Shown in pieces: positions 8,556 through 16,620 of a DNA stretch of 43,924 nucleotides. Each line of letters opens with the position of its first letter. Positions within the stretch are counted from its first letter, which is position 1. The DNA comes from Acidobacteriaceae bacterium (GTDB taxonomy: Bacteria; Acidobacteriota; Terriglobia; Terriglobales; Acidobacteriaceae), in the NCBI GenBank assembly GCA_003151335.1, contig PLXE01000066.1:1-43924 (forward strand), in the 5' to 3' direction. The notes under the pieces are model-generated. The model saw only the letters and a program-made list of their open reading frames with translations. It was not told where the DNA came from and made no database searches. Position numbers and translations under genes: made by a program.

Positions 8556-8584
8556 TGCTAAGAGCTAATTGCTAAAGGCTAATC
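8556..8584 (+). repeat. Heptad repeat block, rpsH-rplF gap (GCTAANN class)
   Basis: Four perfect-period 7-bp units, GCTAAGA, GCTAATT, GCTAAAG and GCTAATC, end at the rplF start codon. No canonical ribosome-binding sequence remains upstream of the ATG. Confidence 0.7.
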
Positions 8585-8585
8585 T

Positions 8586-9125
8586 ATGTCAAGAATTGGA
8601 AAGAAGCCGATTCCGTTGCCCAAGGGCGTCACCTACGCCGTAGAGGGCAATACGGTCCGGGTGAAGGGGCCGAAGGGCGAAGTCACGACCCACATGCCTG
8701 CTGGCGTGAAACTGGAACAGAACGATGGAATCTTAACGGTGGTTCGCGAGGACGACTCCAAGGCGGCGGTGCACGGACTGGTGCGCGCTCTGGTTAACAA
8801 TTCGGTGGAAGGGGTCACCCGAGGCTGGACCAAGGAACTGGACATCGTCGGCATTGGTTACCGTGCGGAAATGAAGGGCAAGGGCACCGTGGTGTTTACC
8901 TTGGGGTATTCCCACCTGATCGAATACCCGCTACCGGCGGGCATCGGAGTGACTGTCGATCCCAAGCAGACGCACCTGACGGTTAGCGGTATTGACCGGC
9001 AGAAGGTGGGGTTCGTCGCCGCCGAGATGCGCAGCCTTCGTCCACCTGATCCGTACAAGAACAAGGGCGTGCGCTATAGCGATGAGCGCCTGAAGAAGAA
9101 GGTCGGGAAGACCGGAGCGAAGTAA
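8586..9125 (+). CDS. rplF: Large ribosomal subunit protein L6
   Basis: L6 (uL6) lies close to the sarcin-ricin loop and helps bind GTPase factors. The 179-residue product begins [15 protein letters not shown] and contains the C-terminal [11 protein letters not shown] signature, with two repeated alpha/beta halves as usual. Its ATG follows a heptad block of the GCTAANN class, and its stop codon is followed directly by another block. Confidence 0.96.
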   Translation: MSRIGKKPIPLPKGVTYAVEGNTVRVKGPKGEVTTHMPAGVKLEQNDGILTVVREDDSKAAVHGLVRALVNNSVEGVTRGWTKELDIVGIGYRAEMKGKGTVVFTLGYSHLIEYPLPAGIGVTVDPKQTHLTVSGIDRQKVGFVAAEMRSLRPPDPYKNKGVRYSDERLKKKVGKTGAK

Positions 9126-9184
9126 CAGTTGTCAGTGGCCAGTTGTCAGTAGGGAATTGGCAATTCAGCAATTCGCGAAAAGCG
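9126..9184 (+). repeat. Heptad repeat block, rplF-rplR gap
   Basis: Seven or eight consecutive 7-bp units: CAGTTGT, CAGTGGC, CAGTTGT, CAGTAGG, then GAATTGG, CAATTCA and GCGAAAA types. The remaining 90 bp before rplR hold no recognisable element. Confidence 0.75.
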
Positions 9185-9274
9185 CAGAGCCACGGGCGAA
9201 AAGCGACTCACGACGGGATGGCGCAGGAGCGCACCGTTACCCGGTTCAGAAACCCGGGATGAGGAAGAGAGACG

Positions 9275-9646
9275 ATGATCACGAAGTCTTCAAAAGACCA
9301 AACGCGGCAGAAGGTCCACTCCCGAATTCGCAAGAAGGTTCTGGGCACGGCGGAGCGTCCGCGGCTGAACGTCTATCGTTCGGTAAACCACATTTACGCT
9401 CAGGTGATCGACGACACCCAGGGTGTGACCCTGGTCTCGGCGACCTCGGTGAAGAAAGTCGGCAAGGGCGAAAAGCGTCCGACCGGCGGCAACGTGGGTT
9501 CGGCGAAAGATGTAGGCAAGCTGATCGCCGAACGTGCCAAGCAGAAGGGCATCGAGAAGGTGGTCTTCGATCGCGGTGGATATCTTTACCACGGACGCAT
9601 CAAGGCGCTGGCCGACGCGGCACGGGAAGCGGGCCTAAAGTTCTAA
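9275..9646 (+). CDS. rplR: Large ribosomal subunit protein L18
   Basis: L18 (uL18) binds 5S rRNA together with L5. The 123-residue product carries [19 protein letters not shown] and the C-terminal [16 protein letters not shown] signature. ATG 9275 follows GAGGAAGAGAGA. A possible upstream in-frame extension is not supported by homology. Confidence 0.96.
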   Translation: MITKSSKDQTRQKVHSRIRKKVLGTAERPRLNVYRSVNHIYAQVIDDTQGVTLVSATSVKKVGKGEKRPTGGNVGSAKDVGKLIAERAKQKGIEKVVFDRGGYLYHGRIKALADAAREAGLKF

Positions 9647-9652
9647 AGGCAG

Positions 9653-9676
9653 GGGTTAGTGGTCAGTGGCTAGTCT
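9653..9676 (+). repeat. Heptad repeat block, rplR-rpsE gap
   Basis: Short run of TTAGTGG, TCAGTGG and CTAGT-type 7-bp units after the rplR stop; the 47-bp-family fragment at 9707-9739 lies just downstream. Confidence 0.55.
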
Positions 9677-9706
9677 TAACCTGCTGCCAGCCAGCGAAAA
9701 GCGAAA

Positions 9707-9739
9707 GCAGGTCCCGCGACTCGCTCGCTCGGGATGACA
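9707..9739 (+). repeat. Dispersed 47-bp-family repeat, diverged copy
   Basis: Shares the left GCAGGTCCC and right CTCGGGATGACA ends of the copies at 8494 and 37994 but lacks the central palindrome. An in-frame ATG at 9734 inside it is a false start for rpsE. Confidence 0.65.
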
Positions 9740-9793
9740 AGATTTGAGGGCGTGATTGCCAGAGGGCGCGCACGCCAGGAGATTACAAAGGTA

Positions 9794-10303
9794 ATGCCAA
9801 CAGTTAAGAAAAAGCTTGACGCCGGTCAGTACCAACTGAAAGACCAGGTGGTCTCGATCAACCGCGTCACCAAAGTCGTCAAAGGCGGCAAGAACCTGTC
9901 GTTTGCGGCGCTGGTGGTGGTGGGCGATCCCAGCTCCGCTGTGGTGGGCTACGGATCCGGTAAAGCCAAGGAAGTTCCGCAGGCGATCCGCAAGGGAATC
10001 GAAGCAGCCAAGAAGAACCTGCTGCGCGTGAACCTGACCCAGACCTCGATTCCTCACCAGGTGCTGGGCCGCTACGGCGCAGGCATGGTGATGCTGAAGC
10101 CGGCTCCCGAAGGCACTGGCGTAATTGCCGGCGGCGCGGTCCGCGCGGTCATGACCTCGGCGGGAATCCAGAACGTGCTGACCAAATCCATCGGTACCAC
10201 CAACCCGCACAACGTAATCAAAGCCACGTTCAACGCGCTGTCCCGTCTGCGCGACCGTAAAGACGTGGCCAGCGCGCGCGGCAAGGCGGTCGAGGAGCTT
10301 TAA
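9794..10303 (+). CDS. rpsE: Small ribosomal subunit protein S5
   Basis: S5 (uS5) shapes the mRNA entry site and decoding fidelity with S4. The 169-residue product contains the double-stranded-RNA-binding segment [13 protein letters not shown] and the S5 C-terminal fold with T-S-I-P-H and G-S-G-K-A-K-E-V-P. The longest frame would start at ATG 9734, but that codon is part of a dispersed repeat copy, and the residues it adds do not resemble S5. ATG 9794 gives the family length and has AGGAGA upstream. The rpmD start follows one base after the stop. Confidence 0.94.
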   Translation: MPTVKKKLDAGQYQLKDQVVSINRVTKVVKGGKNLSFAALVVVGDPSSAVVGYGSGKAKEVPQAIRKGIEAAKKNLLRVNLTQTSIPHQVLGRYGAGMVMLKPAPEGTGVIAGGAVRAVMTSAGIQNVLTKSIGTTNPHNVIKATFNALSRLRDRKDVASARGKAVEEL

Positions 10304-10304
10304 T

Positions 10305-10535
10305 ATGGCCCGGATTCGTAAGAAGGCAAAAACGGCAACGGCGGCAAAGGCGGGCGCGAAGCTCCAGCTCAAGTGGGTGCGTTCGGCAATTGCGGCCCCG
10401 GTCAAACACAAACTGGTGGTCAAGGGATTGGGTTTCACCCGGTTGAATCAGGTGGTGGAGCGTGAGGACACGCCTTCCATCCGTGGCATGGTGGCCAAAG
10501 TCCCGCACCTGGTGAAAGTTGTCAGTAGCCAGTAG
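10305..10535 (+). CDS. rpmD: Large ribosomal subunit protein L30 with repeat-encoded C terminus
   Basis: L30 (uL30) is a small globular 50S protein. The L30 core starts at about residue 19 (K-L-Q-L-K-W-V-R-S-A-I) and includes V-K-G-L-G-F-T-R-L-N and D-T-P-S-I-R-G-M. It is preceded by a basic Lys/Ala extension, giving 76 residues against the usual 60. The last residues V-V-S-S-Q and the TAG stop are read from the heptad repeat that begins at about 10517, so the natural 3' end seems to have been replaced or extended by repeat sequence. Confidence 0.94.
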   Translation: MARIRKKAKTATAAKAGAKLQLKWVRSAIAAPVKHKLVVKGLGFTRLNQVVEREDTPSIRGMVAKVPHLVKVVSSQ

Positions 10536-10634
10536 CCAGTCGTCAGTTGTGGCAACTGGTAACTGGCAACTAGCAGCTGGAATATAGTCACCCTGATGGC
10601 GGATTTAAACTGACAACCGGCAACTGGCAACTGA
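10517..10634 (+). repeat. Heptad repeat region overlapping the rpmD 3' end, rpmD-rplO gap
   Basis: Units such as CAGTAGC, CAGTAGC and CAGTCGT start inside rpmD and continue into opposed GGCAACT/GGTAACT units; a second opposed set lies at 10606-10634 before rplO. CAGTTG and CAACTG around 10544-10558 can pair as a small hairpin. Confidence 0.75.
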
Positions 10635-10643
10635 AGGTAAACA

Positions 10644-11090
10644 ATGAATCTCAGCAATTTACGTGCACCGCGAAAAGCTTCGGAGAACAAAAAGCGTGTC
10701 GGCCGCGGTATGGGCTCGGGCATGGGAAAGACTTCCACCCGGGGCCACAAAGGCCAGAGGTCACGTAGCGGTTCGCGCATGATGCGCGGCTTTGAAGGCG
10801 GCCAGATGCCGCTGCATCGCCGCCTGCCCAAGCGCGGCTTCACCAACATCTTTCGTGTCGAGTATGAAGTGGTCAACCTGGAACGGCTGGCAGGCTTGGG
10901 CGAGAGCGAGATCACGCCCGAATTGCTGCGCAAAGCGGGCGTTGTCAGTTCCAAAAAAACGCTGGTGAAGGTGCTGGGCCAGGGCGAGTTGTCCAAAGCG
11001 ATCACCGTACACGCGCACAAGTTTTCCAAGTCGGCCCAGGAAAAGATCGAGAAAGCGGGCGGCACAATCAAAGTTGTCAGCAGTCAGTAG
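10644..11090 (+). CDS. rplO: Large ribosomal subunit protein L15 with repeat-encoded C terminus
   Basis: L15 (uL15) is a late-assembly 50S protein with a long N-terminal extension. The product has the Gly/Arg-rich N-terminal pattern [19 protein letters not shown] and the conserved core N-L-E-R-L-A. It is 148 residues, a normal length. Its final V-V-S-S-Q and stop codon are encoded by the start of a heptad repeat block, exactly as in rpmD, although the two genes are unrelated. Confidence 0.95.
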   Translation: MNLSNLRAPRKASENKKRVGRGMGSGMGKTSTRGHKGQRSRSGSRMMRGFEGGQMPLHRRLPKRGFTNIFRVEYEVVNLERLAGLGESEITPELLRKAGVVSSKKTLVKVLGQGELSKAITVHAHKFSKSAQEKIEKAGGTIKVVSSQ

Positions 11091-11140
11091 CCAGAACTGA
11101 TAGTTGACTGGCAACTGACCACTGGCAACTGACAACTGGG
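11073..11140 (+). repeat. Heptad repeat region overlapping the rplO 3' end, rplO-secY gap
   Basis: Forward CAGT units (11073-11092) include the rplO stop codon; opposed TGGCAAC/TGACCAC/TGACAAC units fill the rest of the 55-bp gap and stop a few bases before the secY ATG. Confidence 0.75.
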
Positions 11141-11145
11141 GTTTT

Positions 11146-12552
11146 ATGCTTGAGAAGTTGGCCAACGTATTTCGCGTTCCCGATCTGCGCAAGCGCATCT
11201 TGTTCACGCTTGGGCTGCTGGCGGTTTATCGCTTCGGCGGACACATTCCCACGCCTGGCATCAACGCCGATCTGCTGTCGCAGTTCTTCGACCAGAATCG
11301 CGGCACCTTCCTGGGCTTCGTCGATCTGTTTAGCGGCGGTCAGTTGCGCCGCCTGACGATCTTCGCCCTTGGCATCATGCCGTACATTACCGCGTCCATC
11401 ATTTTGCAGTTGATGACAGTGGTGTACGAGCCGCTGGCCAAGCTGCAGAAGGAAGGCGAACTGGGGCGCAAGAAGATCACCCAGTGGACCCGTTACCTCA
11501 CCCTGTTGCTGAGTGCGGTGCAGTCGCTGGGCATTGCCATCACGCTGGAGCGCCAGACGATAAGCGGAGGCACGGCCTTCGTCAACAACCCGGGCCCCGG
11601 CTTCGTGCTGATGACCATGTTGACCCTGACCACGGGCAGCGTCTTCATCATGTGGCTGGGCGAACAGATCACGGAGCGCGGTGTCGGCAACGGCATGTCC
11701 CTGCTGATCTTTGCCGGTATCGTGGTTGGCCTGCCGCGGGGCGTCATGGATTTGTACGAGAAAGCGGCATCCCAGGCTTGGGGTGCCTTCACCGTTCCTG
11801 CGCTGCTGCTGCTGGTCGTACTGATGGTTGCGGTAGTCGCTTTCATCGTGTTCGTCGAACGGAGTGAGCGCCGCATTCCTGTGCAGTACGCCAAGCGAGT
11901 GGTCGGCCGCAAGATCATGGGCGGGCAATCGACCCACTTGCCATTGCGCGTGAATTCCGGCGGCGTTATGCCGGTCATCTTTGCATCGTCGGTGCTGACC
12001 CTGCCGCAAACGGCGGGCGCAATGTTCAAGGGCAAGAGCGTTTTCCTCGATCGCATGCTGAGTCAGCTCGCCTGGGGCGAGCCGATGTACACCTTGCTCT
12101 ACGCGGTCGGAATCGTCTTCTTTGCCTACTTCTACGTGTCTATTGTCTTCAACCCCACCGAGGTTGCCGACAACATGCGGAAGTACGGTGGATTCATTCC
12201 GGGCATCCGGCCCGGGGCCCGGACGGCCAACTACATCAACGATATTCTGACGCGCATCACCTTGGTAGGTGCGCTGTACCTGATCTTGATCTCCTTCATT
12301 CCTGAATGGATGATCACGGGCATTCACCTCAATCACCTGTTTGGTCCCATCGGAGCATTCTTCGAACGCTTGCCGACCTGGGTGACCAATGGACTGGGTG
12401 TGAACTTCTACTTTGGCGGGACCTCGCTGCTGATCGTCGTAGGCGTGGCCATGGACACGGTCAATCAGGTCGAGTCGCAATTGGTGATGCGTCATTATGA
12501 AGGTTTCACCCCGCGCAGCGGACGCATCCGCGGGCGCAGGGCGACGTGGTAA
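11146..12552 (+). CDS. secY: Protein translocase subunit SecY
   Basis: SecY is the channel subunit of the SecYEG translocon in the inner membrane. The 468-residue product has ten predicted hydrophobic segments and the SecY patterns R-F-G-G-H-I-P-T-P-G near residue 26, G-I-M-P-Y-I-T-A-S-I (signature 1, about residues 77-86) and R-R-I-P-V-Q-Y-A-K-R in the C4 cytosolic loop. It is somewhat longer than E. coli SecY, mainly in the C-terminal half. It stands in the normal place between rplO and adk. Confidence 0.97.
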   Translation: MLEKLANVFRVPDLRKRILFTLGLLAVYRFGGHIPTPGINADLLSQFFDQNRGTFLGFVDLFSGGQLRRLTIFALGIMPYITASIILQLMTVVYEPLAKLQKEGELGRKKITQWTRYLTLLLSAVQSLGIAITLERQTISGGTAFVNNPGPGFVLMTMLTLTTGSVFIMWLGEQITERGVGNGMSLLIFAGIVVGLPRGVMDLYEKAASQAWGAFTVPALLLLVVLMVAVVAFIVFVERSERRIPVQYAKRVVGRKIMGGQSTHLPLRVNSGGVMPVIFASSVLTLPQTAGAMFKGKSVFLDRMLSQLAWGEPMYTLLYAVGIVFFAYFYVSIVFNPTEVADNMRKYGGFIPGIRPGARTANYINDILTRITLVGALYLILISFIPEWMITGIHLNHLFGPIGAFFERLPTWVTNGLGVNFYFGGTSLLIVVGVAMDTVNQVESQLVMRHYEGFTPRSGRIRGRRATW

Positions 12553-12556
12553 GAAA

Positions 12557-12590
12557 TCAGGGGTTAGGGACTAGGTTCTAGGGGCTAGTG
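12557..12590 (+). repeat. Heptad repeat block, secY-adk gap (GGGGYTA class)
   Basis: Units of the AGGGGTT, AGGGACT, AGGTTCT and AGGGGCT type with a 7-bp period. The remaining gap to adk has no recognisable element apart from the adk ribosome-binding site. Confidence 0.65.
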
Positions 12591-12683
12591 ATGGTGGGAA
12601 ACAGGGGTCGAGTCAGCCGAATAGTGGCGAGACGATCGCATGAAGAGCTAACCCCTAGCACCTGCCTTTGGAGGGTACGAGGT

Positions 12684-13424
12684 ATGGATGTGCAGACATC
12701 CGCGGCAGTGGGCGTTAAGACAAACCAACAAATAGTCGGTCCCATTGTGCTGTTGGGTCCGCCAGGCGCGGGCAAGGGAACGCAGGCGAAGCTGATCGCT
12801 GAAACGTACGGCATCCCTCAGATCTCCACAGGAGATATCTTGCGGGACAACGTGGCCCGTAAGACGGAATTGGGCGTAAAGGCCAAGGAGATCATGGGGC
12901 GTGGCGACCTGGTTCCCGACGAACTGGTTTGCGGCATGGTTGCAGACCGGCTAACGCAGGCGGATTGCGTCCGCGGGTTTATTCTGGACGGGTTTCCGCG
13001 CACCGTGCGGCAGGCCGAGTGGCTGGACGCGCAGTTGGAAAAAATGCGGGCAGGCCAGGACGGCAAGCGGCAGCAGGCGTACGCGCCGCCGGTTGTGATC
13101 CGCTTGGTAGTAGAGTATAATCAACTACTGCAACGGCTTACCGGGCGTCGTTCGTGTCCCACCTGCGGACTGATTTACAACGTCTATTACCAGCCTCCCA
13201 AGGTCCAAGGCATCTGTGATGTCGATGGTACGCCCTTAGTGACGCGTCGGGACGATACAGAAGAAGTTATCGCCGAACGCCTGAAGGCCTATGAGCAGCT
13301 TACCCTGCCCCTGGTGGAATATTACGGTGCTCGGGGCCGATTGATCGAAGTGAACGGCGATCAGCCGGTGGAAGGGGTAATGGCGCAAACGTTTAGTGCG
13401 ATAGAGAATGTCAATCGTTTGTAA
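12684..13424 (+). CDS. adk: Adenylate kinase, zinc-lid type
   Basis: Adenylate kinase converts ATP and AMP into two ADP. The P-loop G-P-P-G-A-G-K-G-T is at residues 25-33, followed by S-T-G-D-I-L-R and the D-G-F-P-R-T motif at 102-107. The LID has C158, C161, C178 and D181, the zinc-coordinating form with Asp as fourth ligand. GGAGGG eight bases upstream supports ATG 12684; a longer frame from 12588 begins in a heptad block. The 17-residue N-terminal lead before the core and a Lys/Gln insert around 121-133 make it 246 residues, longer than the usual 214-218. It overlaps map by 17 bp. Confidence 0.96.
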   Translation: MDVQTSAAVGVKTNQQIVGPIVLLGPPGAGKGTQAKLIAETYGIPQISTGDILRDNVARKTELGVKAKEIMGRGDLVPDELVCGMVADRLTQADCVRGFILDGFPRTVRQAEWLDAQLEKMRAGQDGKRQQAYAPPVVIRLVVEYNQLLQRLTGRRSCPTCGLIYNVYYQPPKVQGICDVDGTPLVTRRDDTEEVIAERLKAYEQLTLPLVEYYGARGRLIEVNGDQPVEGVMAQTFSAIENVNRL

Positions 13425-14160
13425 GTCGGCCTCGGAAATTGACAAGATGCGCCGCAGTGGGCGCATCGTCCGTCAAGTGCTTGAGGCGGCGCGAGAAGCG
13501 GTTGCGCCCGGGGTCTCAACCATGGATCTGGAGCGCGTCGCCGAGCGCACGATCCGGGATTTGGGGGCCAAGCCGGCATTCAAGGGGTACTACGACTATC
13601 CCTGCGTGCTATGCACGTCGGTGAATGACGAGATCGTACATGGTATCCCGTCGCCGCGGCGGATGCTGAAGGCGGGAGACATTGTTTCCATCGATTGTGG
13701 CGTCGTGCTGGATGGGTACTACGGCGATTCGGCGATCACGGTCCCAGTGGGCGACACGATTACGCCGGAGTTGCAGAAATTGCTGGAAGTGACGCGCGCG
13801 TCTCTATTTCACGGAATAGACGCGGCGCGGGTGGGCAATACGGTCGGGGACGTGGGCGCAGCCGTGCAGCAACTGGTTGAGGCCAACGGCTTTAGCGTGG
13901 TACGGGAATTCGTCGGGCACGGCATCGGTACGAAGCTGCACGAAGACCCGCAGATTCCGAACTACGGAACCCCCGGGCACGGGGCGAAGTTGCGCGACGG
14001 CATGGTCCTGGCGATCGAGCCCATGGTGAACATCGGCGGGCCCGGAACGCGAGTGCTTGACGATAAGTGGACGGCAGTGACTGAAGACGGCAGTTACAGC
14101 GCGCACTTCGAACATTGCATCGCGGTGACCCGGAACGGACCGGTGATCCTAACGGAGTAG
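13408..14160 (+). CDS. map: Type I methionine aminopeptidase
   Basis: Map removes the initiator methionine from nascent proteins. The 250-residue M24A enzyme shows the full dinuclear metal set D96, D107, H171, E204 and E235, plus H79 in the substrate pocket. It lacks any N-terminal zinc or SH3 extension. ATG 13408 lies within the end of adk (17-bp overlap), so translation is probably coupled. The adk-map-infA order is typical of the spc/alpha junction in Gram-positive bacteria and several other phyla. Confidence 0.96.
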   Translation: MSIVCKSASEIDKMRRSGRIVRQVLEAAREAVAPGVSTMDLERVAERTIRDLGAKPAFKGYYDYPCVLCTSVNDEIVHGIPSPRRMLKAGDIVSIDCGVVLDGYYGDSAITVPVGDTITPELQKLLEVTRASLFHGIDAARVGNTVGDVGAAVQQLVEANGFSVVREFVGHGIGTKLHEDPQIPNYGTPGHGAKLRDGMVLAIEPMVNIGGPGTRVLDDKWTAVTEDGSYSAHFEHCIAVTRNGPVILTE

Positions 14161-14162
14161 AG

Positions 14163-14288
14163 CAGTTGTCAGTAGCCGGTTGTGCAGCTATCAGCCGGGG
14201 TGATCTGGTACTGGCCACTGGAATAGTCGCTGGTTGTTAGCACGCAAGCTGTGCCAACTGGTAACTGAATACTGACAACTGACAACTG
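14163..14288 (+). repeat. Heptad repeat pair with 12-bp inverted arms, map-infA gap
   Basis: CAGTTGTCAGTA (14163-14174), two bases after the map stop, is perfectly complementary to TACTGACAACTG (14270-14281), close to the infA start. Additional CAGT-type and opposed units lie between. Confidence 0.75.
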
Positions 14289-14302
14289 AAGCTCGGGGTT
14301 GA

Positions 14303-14521
14303 ATGAGTAAGGAAGACGCGATTGAGGTAATGGCGGTGGTGGTTGAACCCCTGCCCAATGCCATGTTCAAGGTGGAATTGGAGAACAAGCACCAGGTGCT
14401 GGCGCACGTCTCGGGCAAGATGCGCAAGAACTTTATTCGCATTCTTCCCGGCGACCGGGTGGCGGTTGAGCTGTCGCCATACGACCTGACGCGCGGCCGC
14501 ATTGTTTATCGATATAAGTAG
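14303..14521 (+). CDS. infA: Translation initiation factor IF-1
   Basis: IF-1 binds the 30S A site during initiation. The 72-residue OB-fold protein has the standard length and motifs: M-S-K-E-D-A-I-E-V at the start, F-K-V-E-L-E-N in the middle, and [18 protein letters not shown] at the C terminus. The region before ATG 14303 is an inverted heptad repeat, with only a weak purine-rich GGGG before the start. Confidence 0.97.
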   Translation: MSKEDAIEVMAVVVEPLPNAMFKVELENKHQVLAHVSGKMRKNFIRILPGDRVAVELSPYDLTRGRIVYRYK

Positions 14522-14526
14522 GCATT

Positions 14527-14586
14527 AGCCAGTTGTCAGTCGCCAGTAACTGAGAACTGAAAACCGAGAACTGGCAACTGACAACA
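14527..14586 (+). repeat. Heptad repeat hairpin directly before rpmJ
   Basis: GTTGTCAGTCGCCAGT (14532-14547) pairs with ACTGGCAACTGACAAC (14570-14585) at 15 of 16 positions around a 22-base loop. The stem ends next to the AGAGG ribosome-binding site of rpmJ, so folding could influence rpmJ translation. Confidence 0.75.
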
Positions 14587-14595
14587 GAGGTTTTC

Positions 14596-14709
14596 ATGAA
14601 GGTAAGGGCATCCGTCAAGAAGATTTGCGATAAATGCAAGGTGATTCGCCGTCACGGAGTGGTCCGCGTGATCTGCGAAAACGCGAAACACAAGCAACGG
14701 CAAGGATAA
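14596..14709 (+). CDS. rpmJ: Large ribosomal subunit protein L36, zinc form
   Basis: A 37-residue L36 (bL36) that begins [11 protein letters not shown]. Zinc ligands C11, C14, C27 and H32 are all present, so this is the zinc-binding paralogue. ATG 14596 follows AGAGG at 6-9 bases. The gene lies between infA and rpsM, its usual place in the alpha operon. Confidence 0.97.
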   Translation: MKVRASVKKICDKCKVIRRHGVVRVICENAKHKQRQG

Positions 14710-14712
14710 TCA

Positions 14713-14823
14713 AGGGGTTATGGGCTAGGGATCAGGTGTTAGAACCTGCAAGCTAGCCGGCTGAAAGCAAAAAATTGGGAGAGTACGCTAGTGACTGACC
14801 CCTAGCCACTAGCCCCTAGCTAC
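14713..14823 (+). repeat. Heptad repeat blocks, rpmJ-rpsM gap (GGGGYTA class)
   Basis: Forward units around AGGGGTTA/GGGCTAGGG at 14713-14730 and opposed CCCCTAGC/CACTAGC units at 14798-14823. GGCTAGGG (14723-14730) is complementary to CCCTAGCC (14800-14807). Confidence 0.65.
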
Positions 14824-14838
14824 TGTTCTGGAGCAACT

Positions 14839-15225
14839 ATGGCACGTATTGCAGGTGTGGATCTTCCGCGCAACAAGCACATCAGCATCGCTCTGACCTA
14901 CATTTTCGGGATCGGGAATTCGCGCGCCAAGAGCATTCTCGGCTCTGCGAACGTGGAAACCGATAAGAAGGTCAGCGACCTCAACGAAGATGAAGTCAAC
15001 CGCATTCGCCAGGTGATTGAAGAGGGCGGCAACGTCGAAGGTGATCTCCGCAAGGACGTCTCGATGCACATCAAGCGGCTCATCGAAATCGGCTCCTATC
15101 GTGGATACCGCCACCGCCGCAGCCTGCCGGTTCGCGGACAGCGCACTCACACCAATGCTCGCACCCGTAAGGGTCCGCGCAAGGGCACGGTGGCAAATAA
15201 GAAGAAAGCAGCAGGGAAGACATAG
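14839..15225 (+). CDS. rpsM: Small ribosomal subunit protein S13
   Basis: S13 (uS13) lies in the 30S head, bridges to the 50S subunit and contacts P-site tRNA. The 128-residue product begins [13 protein letters not shown] and has the signature [16 protein letters not shown] near residue 95, with a basic C-terminal tail. The next gene, rpsK, starts three bases after the stop, with no repeat between them. Confidence 0.97.
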   Translation: MARIAGVDLPRNKHISIALTYIFGIGNSRAKSILGSANVETDKKVSDLNEDEVNRIRQVIEEGGNVEGDLRKDVSMHIKRLIEIGSYRGYRHRRSLPVRGQRTHTNARTRKGPRKGTVANKKKAAGKT

Positions 15226-15228
15226 CAC

Positions 15229-15651
15229 ATGGCGAAACCAGCGGGGTCCGCCGCAGCGGACAAAAAAGGCAAGAGCAAGAAGTTCAAGAAGAAGGAGCGC
15301 AAGCACGTTCCCAACGGACTCGTGCATATTCAGGCCTCTTTCAATAACACGATCGTTACCATCACCGATCCGAACGGAAATACGGTGTCGTGGAAGAGTT
15401 CGGGCTCGCTCGGCTTCCGCGGGTCGCGTAAGGGCACGCCCTTCGCGGCGCAGCAGGCGGCCGCTAACGCCGCCAATCAGGCGCGGGACCACGGCATGCG
15501 CGTTGTGGATGTGCGGGTAAGCGGTCCGGGTTCGGGGCGCGAGTCGGCGGTGCGGGCTTTGTCTGCGTCCGGCTTGGACGTCCGTTCGATTAAGGACTCG
15601 ACCCCGGTCCCGCACAACGGTTGCCGCCCGCCGAAGAGGCGCAGGGTATAG
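15229..15651 (+). CDS. rpsK: Small ribosomal subunit protein S11
   Basis: S11 (uS11) forms the 30S platform and contacts mRNA near the E site. The core from about residue 25 has [16 protein letters not shown] and the C-terminal signature [18 protein letters not shown]. An N-terminal Lys/Ala-rich lead of about 22 residues gives 140 in total. The gene ends just before a 19-bp inverted heptad repeat. Confidence 0.97.
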   Translation: MAKPAGSAAADKKGKSKKFKKKERKHVPNGLVHIQASFNNTIVTITDPNGNTVSWKSSGSLGFRGSRKGTPFAAQQAAANAANQARDHGMRVVDVRVSGPGSGRESAVRALSASGLDVRSIKDSTPVPHNGCRPPKRRRV

Positions 15652-15656
15652 AAGAG

Positions 15657-15776
15657 AGTGGCTAGTGGTTAGTGACTAGTGGATAGGAAAGCAAACTAGT
15701 ACATGCCGCGGCCGGAGATTTTGGGCAAGTGTCGAAATGGTTGGAGGAGACATCTAATCACTAACCACTAGCCACT
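15657..15776 (+). repeat. Heptad repeat pair with 19-bp perfect inverted arms, rpsK-rpsD gap
   Basis: AGTGGCTAGTGGTTAGTGA (15657-15675) is the exact reverse complement of 15758-15776, with 82 bases between. Both arms are built of TAGTGGY-class 7-bp units. There is no T-run. It is the longest perfect dyad in the cluster. Confidence 0.85.
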
Positions 15777-15865
15777 AACAACTGATCGGGACGAAGGGAC
15801 GCCAAGCGCCCGTAAACCGATCGCTACAAGGGCGGACAAGCTCTGCCCGATAAGGAGAACGTAAC

Positions 15866-16495
15866 TTGGCAAGGTACAAGGACGCAGTATGCCGCCTTTG
15901 CCGCCGCGAGGGCATGAAACTGTTCCTCAAAGGCGCAAAGTGCTTCACCGACAAATGTCCGGTCGAGAAGCGCAACTTCGCTCCCGGCCAACACGGCAAA
16001 GACCGCAAGGCCAAGATCGTCGGCTACGGGTTGCAACTTCGCGAGAAACAGAAGGCGAAGCGCATCTACTTTACCCAGGAAAAGCAATTCCGCAACTACT
16101 TTGAACGCGCCGCCCGTACCCGCGGCGTCACTGGCGAAGTGCTGCTGCAACAACTGGAGCGCCGGCTCGACAATGTGGTCTATCGTCTCGGCTTTGCCGT
16201 AGCGCGGCGGCAGGCCCGTCAGTTGGTTCGTCACGGTCACGTGCAGATCAATGGCAAGAAGGTGGACATTCCTTCTTACCAGGTGAGTGCTGGCGAAGAA
16301 ATCTCCGTGCGCGAGAAGAGCAATAAGCTCGGGCTGTTGGAGATTGCGAAGGATTTTGCCAGCCATCAGGCCCCGCCGGCATGGCTGGAAGTGGACCGCG
16401 ACGGCTACAAGGGACGGGTGGTCTCATTGCCGACGCGGAACGACATCAACTTGCCCATCAACGAGCAGTTGATCGTGGAACTTTATAGCAAGTAG
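15866..16495 (+). CDS. rpsD: Small ribosomal subunit protein S4, zinc form
   Basis: S4 (uS4) nucleates 30S assembly and works in decoding fidelity. The 209-residue product has four N-terminal cysteines, C9, C12, C26 and C31, typical of the zinc-containing (C+) type, followed by the S4 core and the RNA-binding S4 domain ([13 protein letters not shown]). The start codon is TTG at 15866, preceded by AAGGAGA at an ideal distance; no ATG or GTG gives the conserved M-A-R-Y-K-D start. Confidence 0.96.
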   Translation: MARYKDAVCRLCRREGMKLFLKGAKCFTDKCPVEKRNFAPGQHGKDRKAKIVGYGLQLREKQKAKRIYFTQEKQFRNYFERAARTRGVTGEVLLQQLERRLDNVVYRLGFAVARRQARQLVRHGHVQINGKKVDIPSYQVSAGEEISVREKSNKLGLLEIAKDFASHQAPPAWLEVDRDGYKGRVVSLPTRNDINLPINEQLIVELYSK

Positions 16496-16620
16496 TACGC
16501 CCGTGACGCGGAGCGATCGGCGTCGCGTTCTCTACAATCTTCGAGCCAGATCAGCCGGTGTGCGCTTGCATGAGACGCCAACCGCGCAGCATGGCCGAAC
16601 TGAACAGACAGGAGTTAGGA

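Noticed and set aside
9734-9793. Longer rpsE start
   Set aside because: ATG 9734 belongs to a dispersed repeat copy, and the added residues do not match S5.
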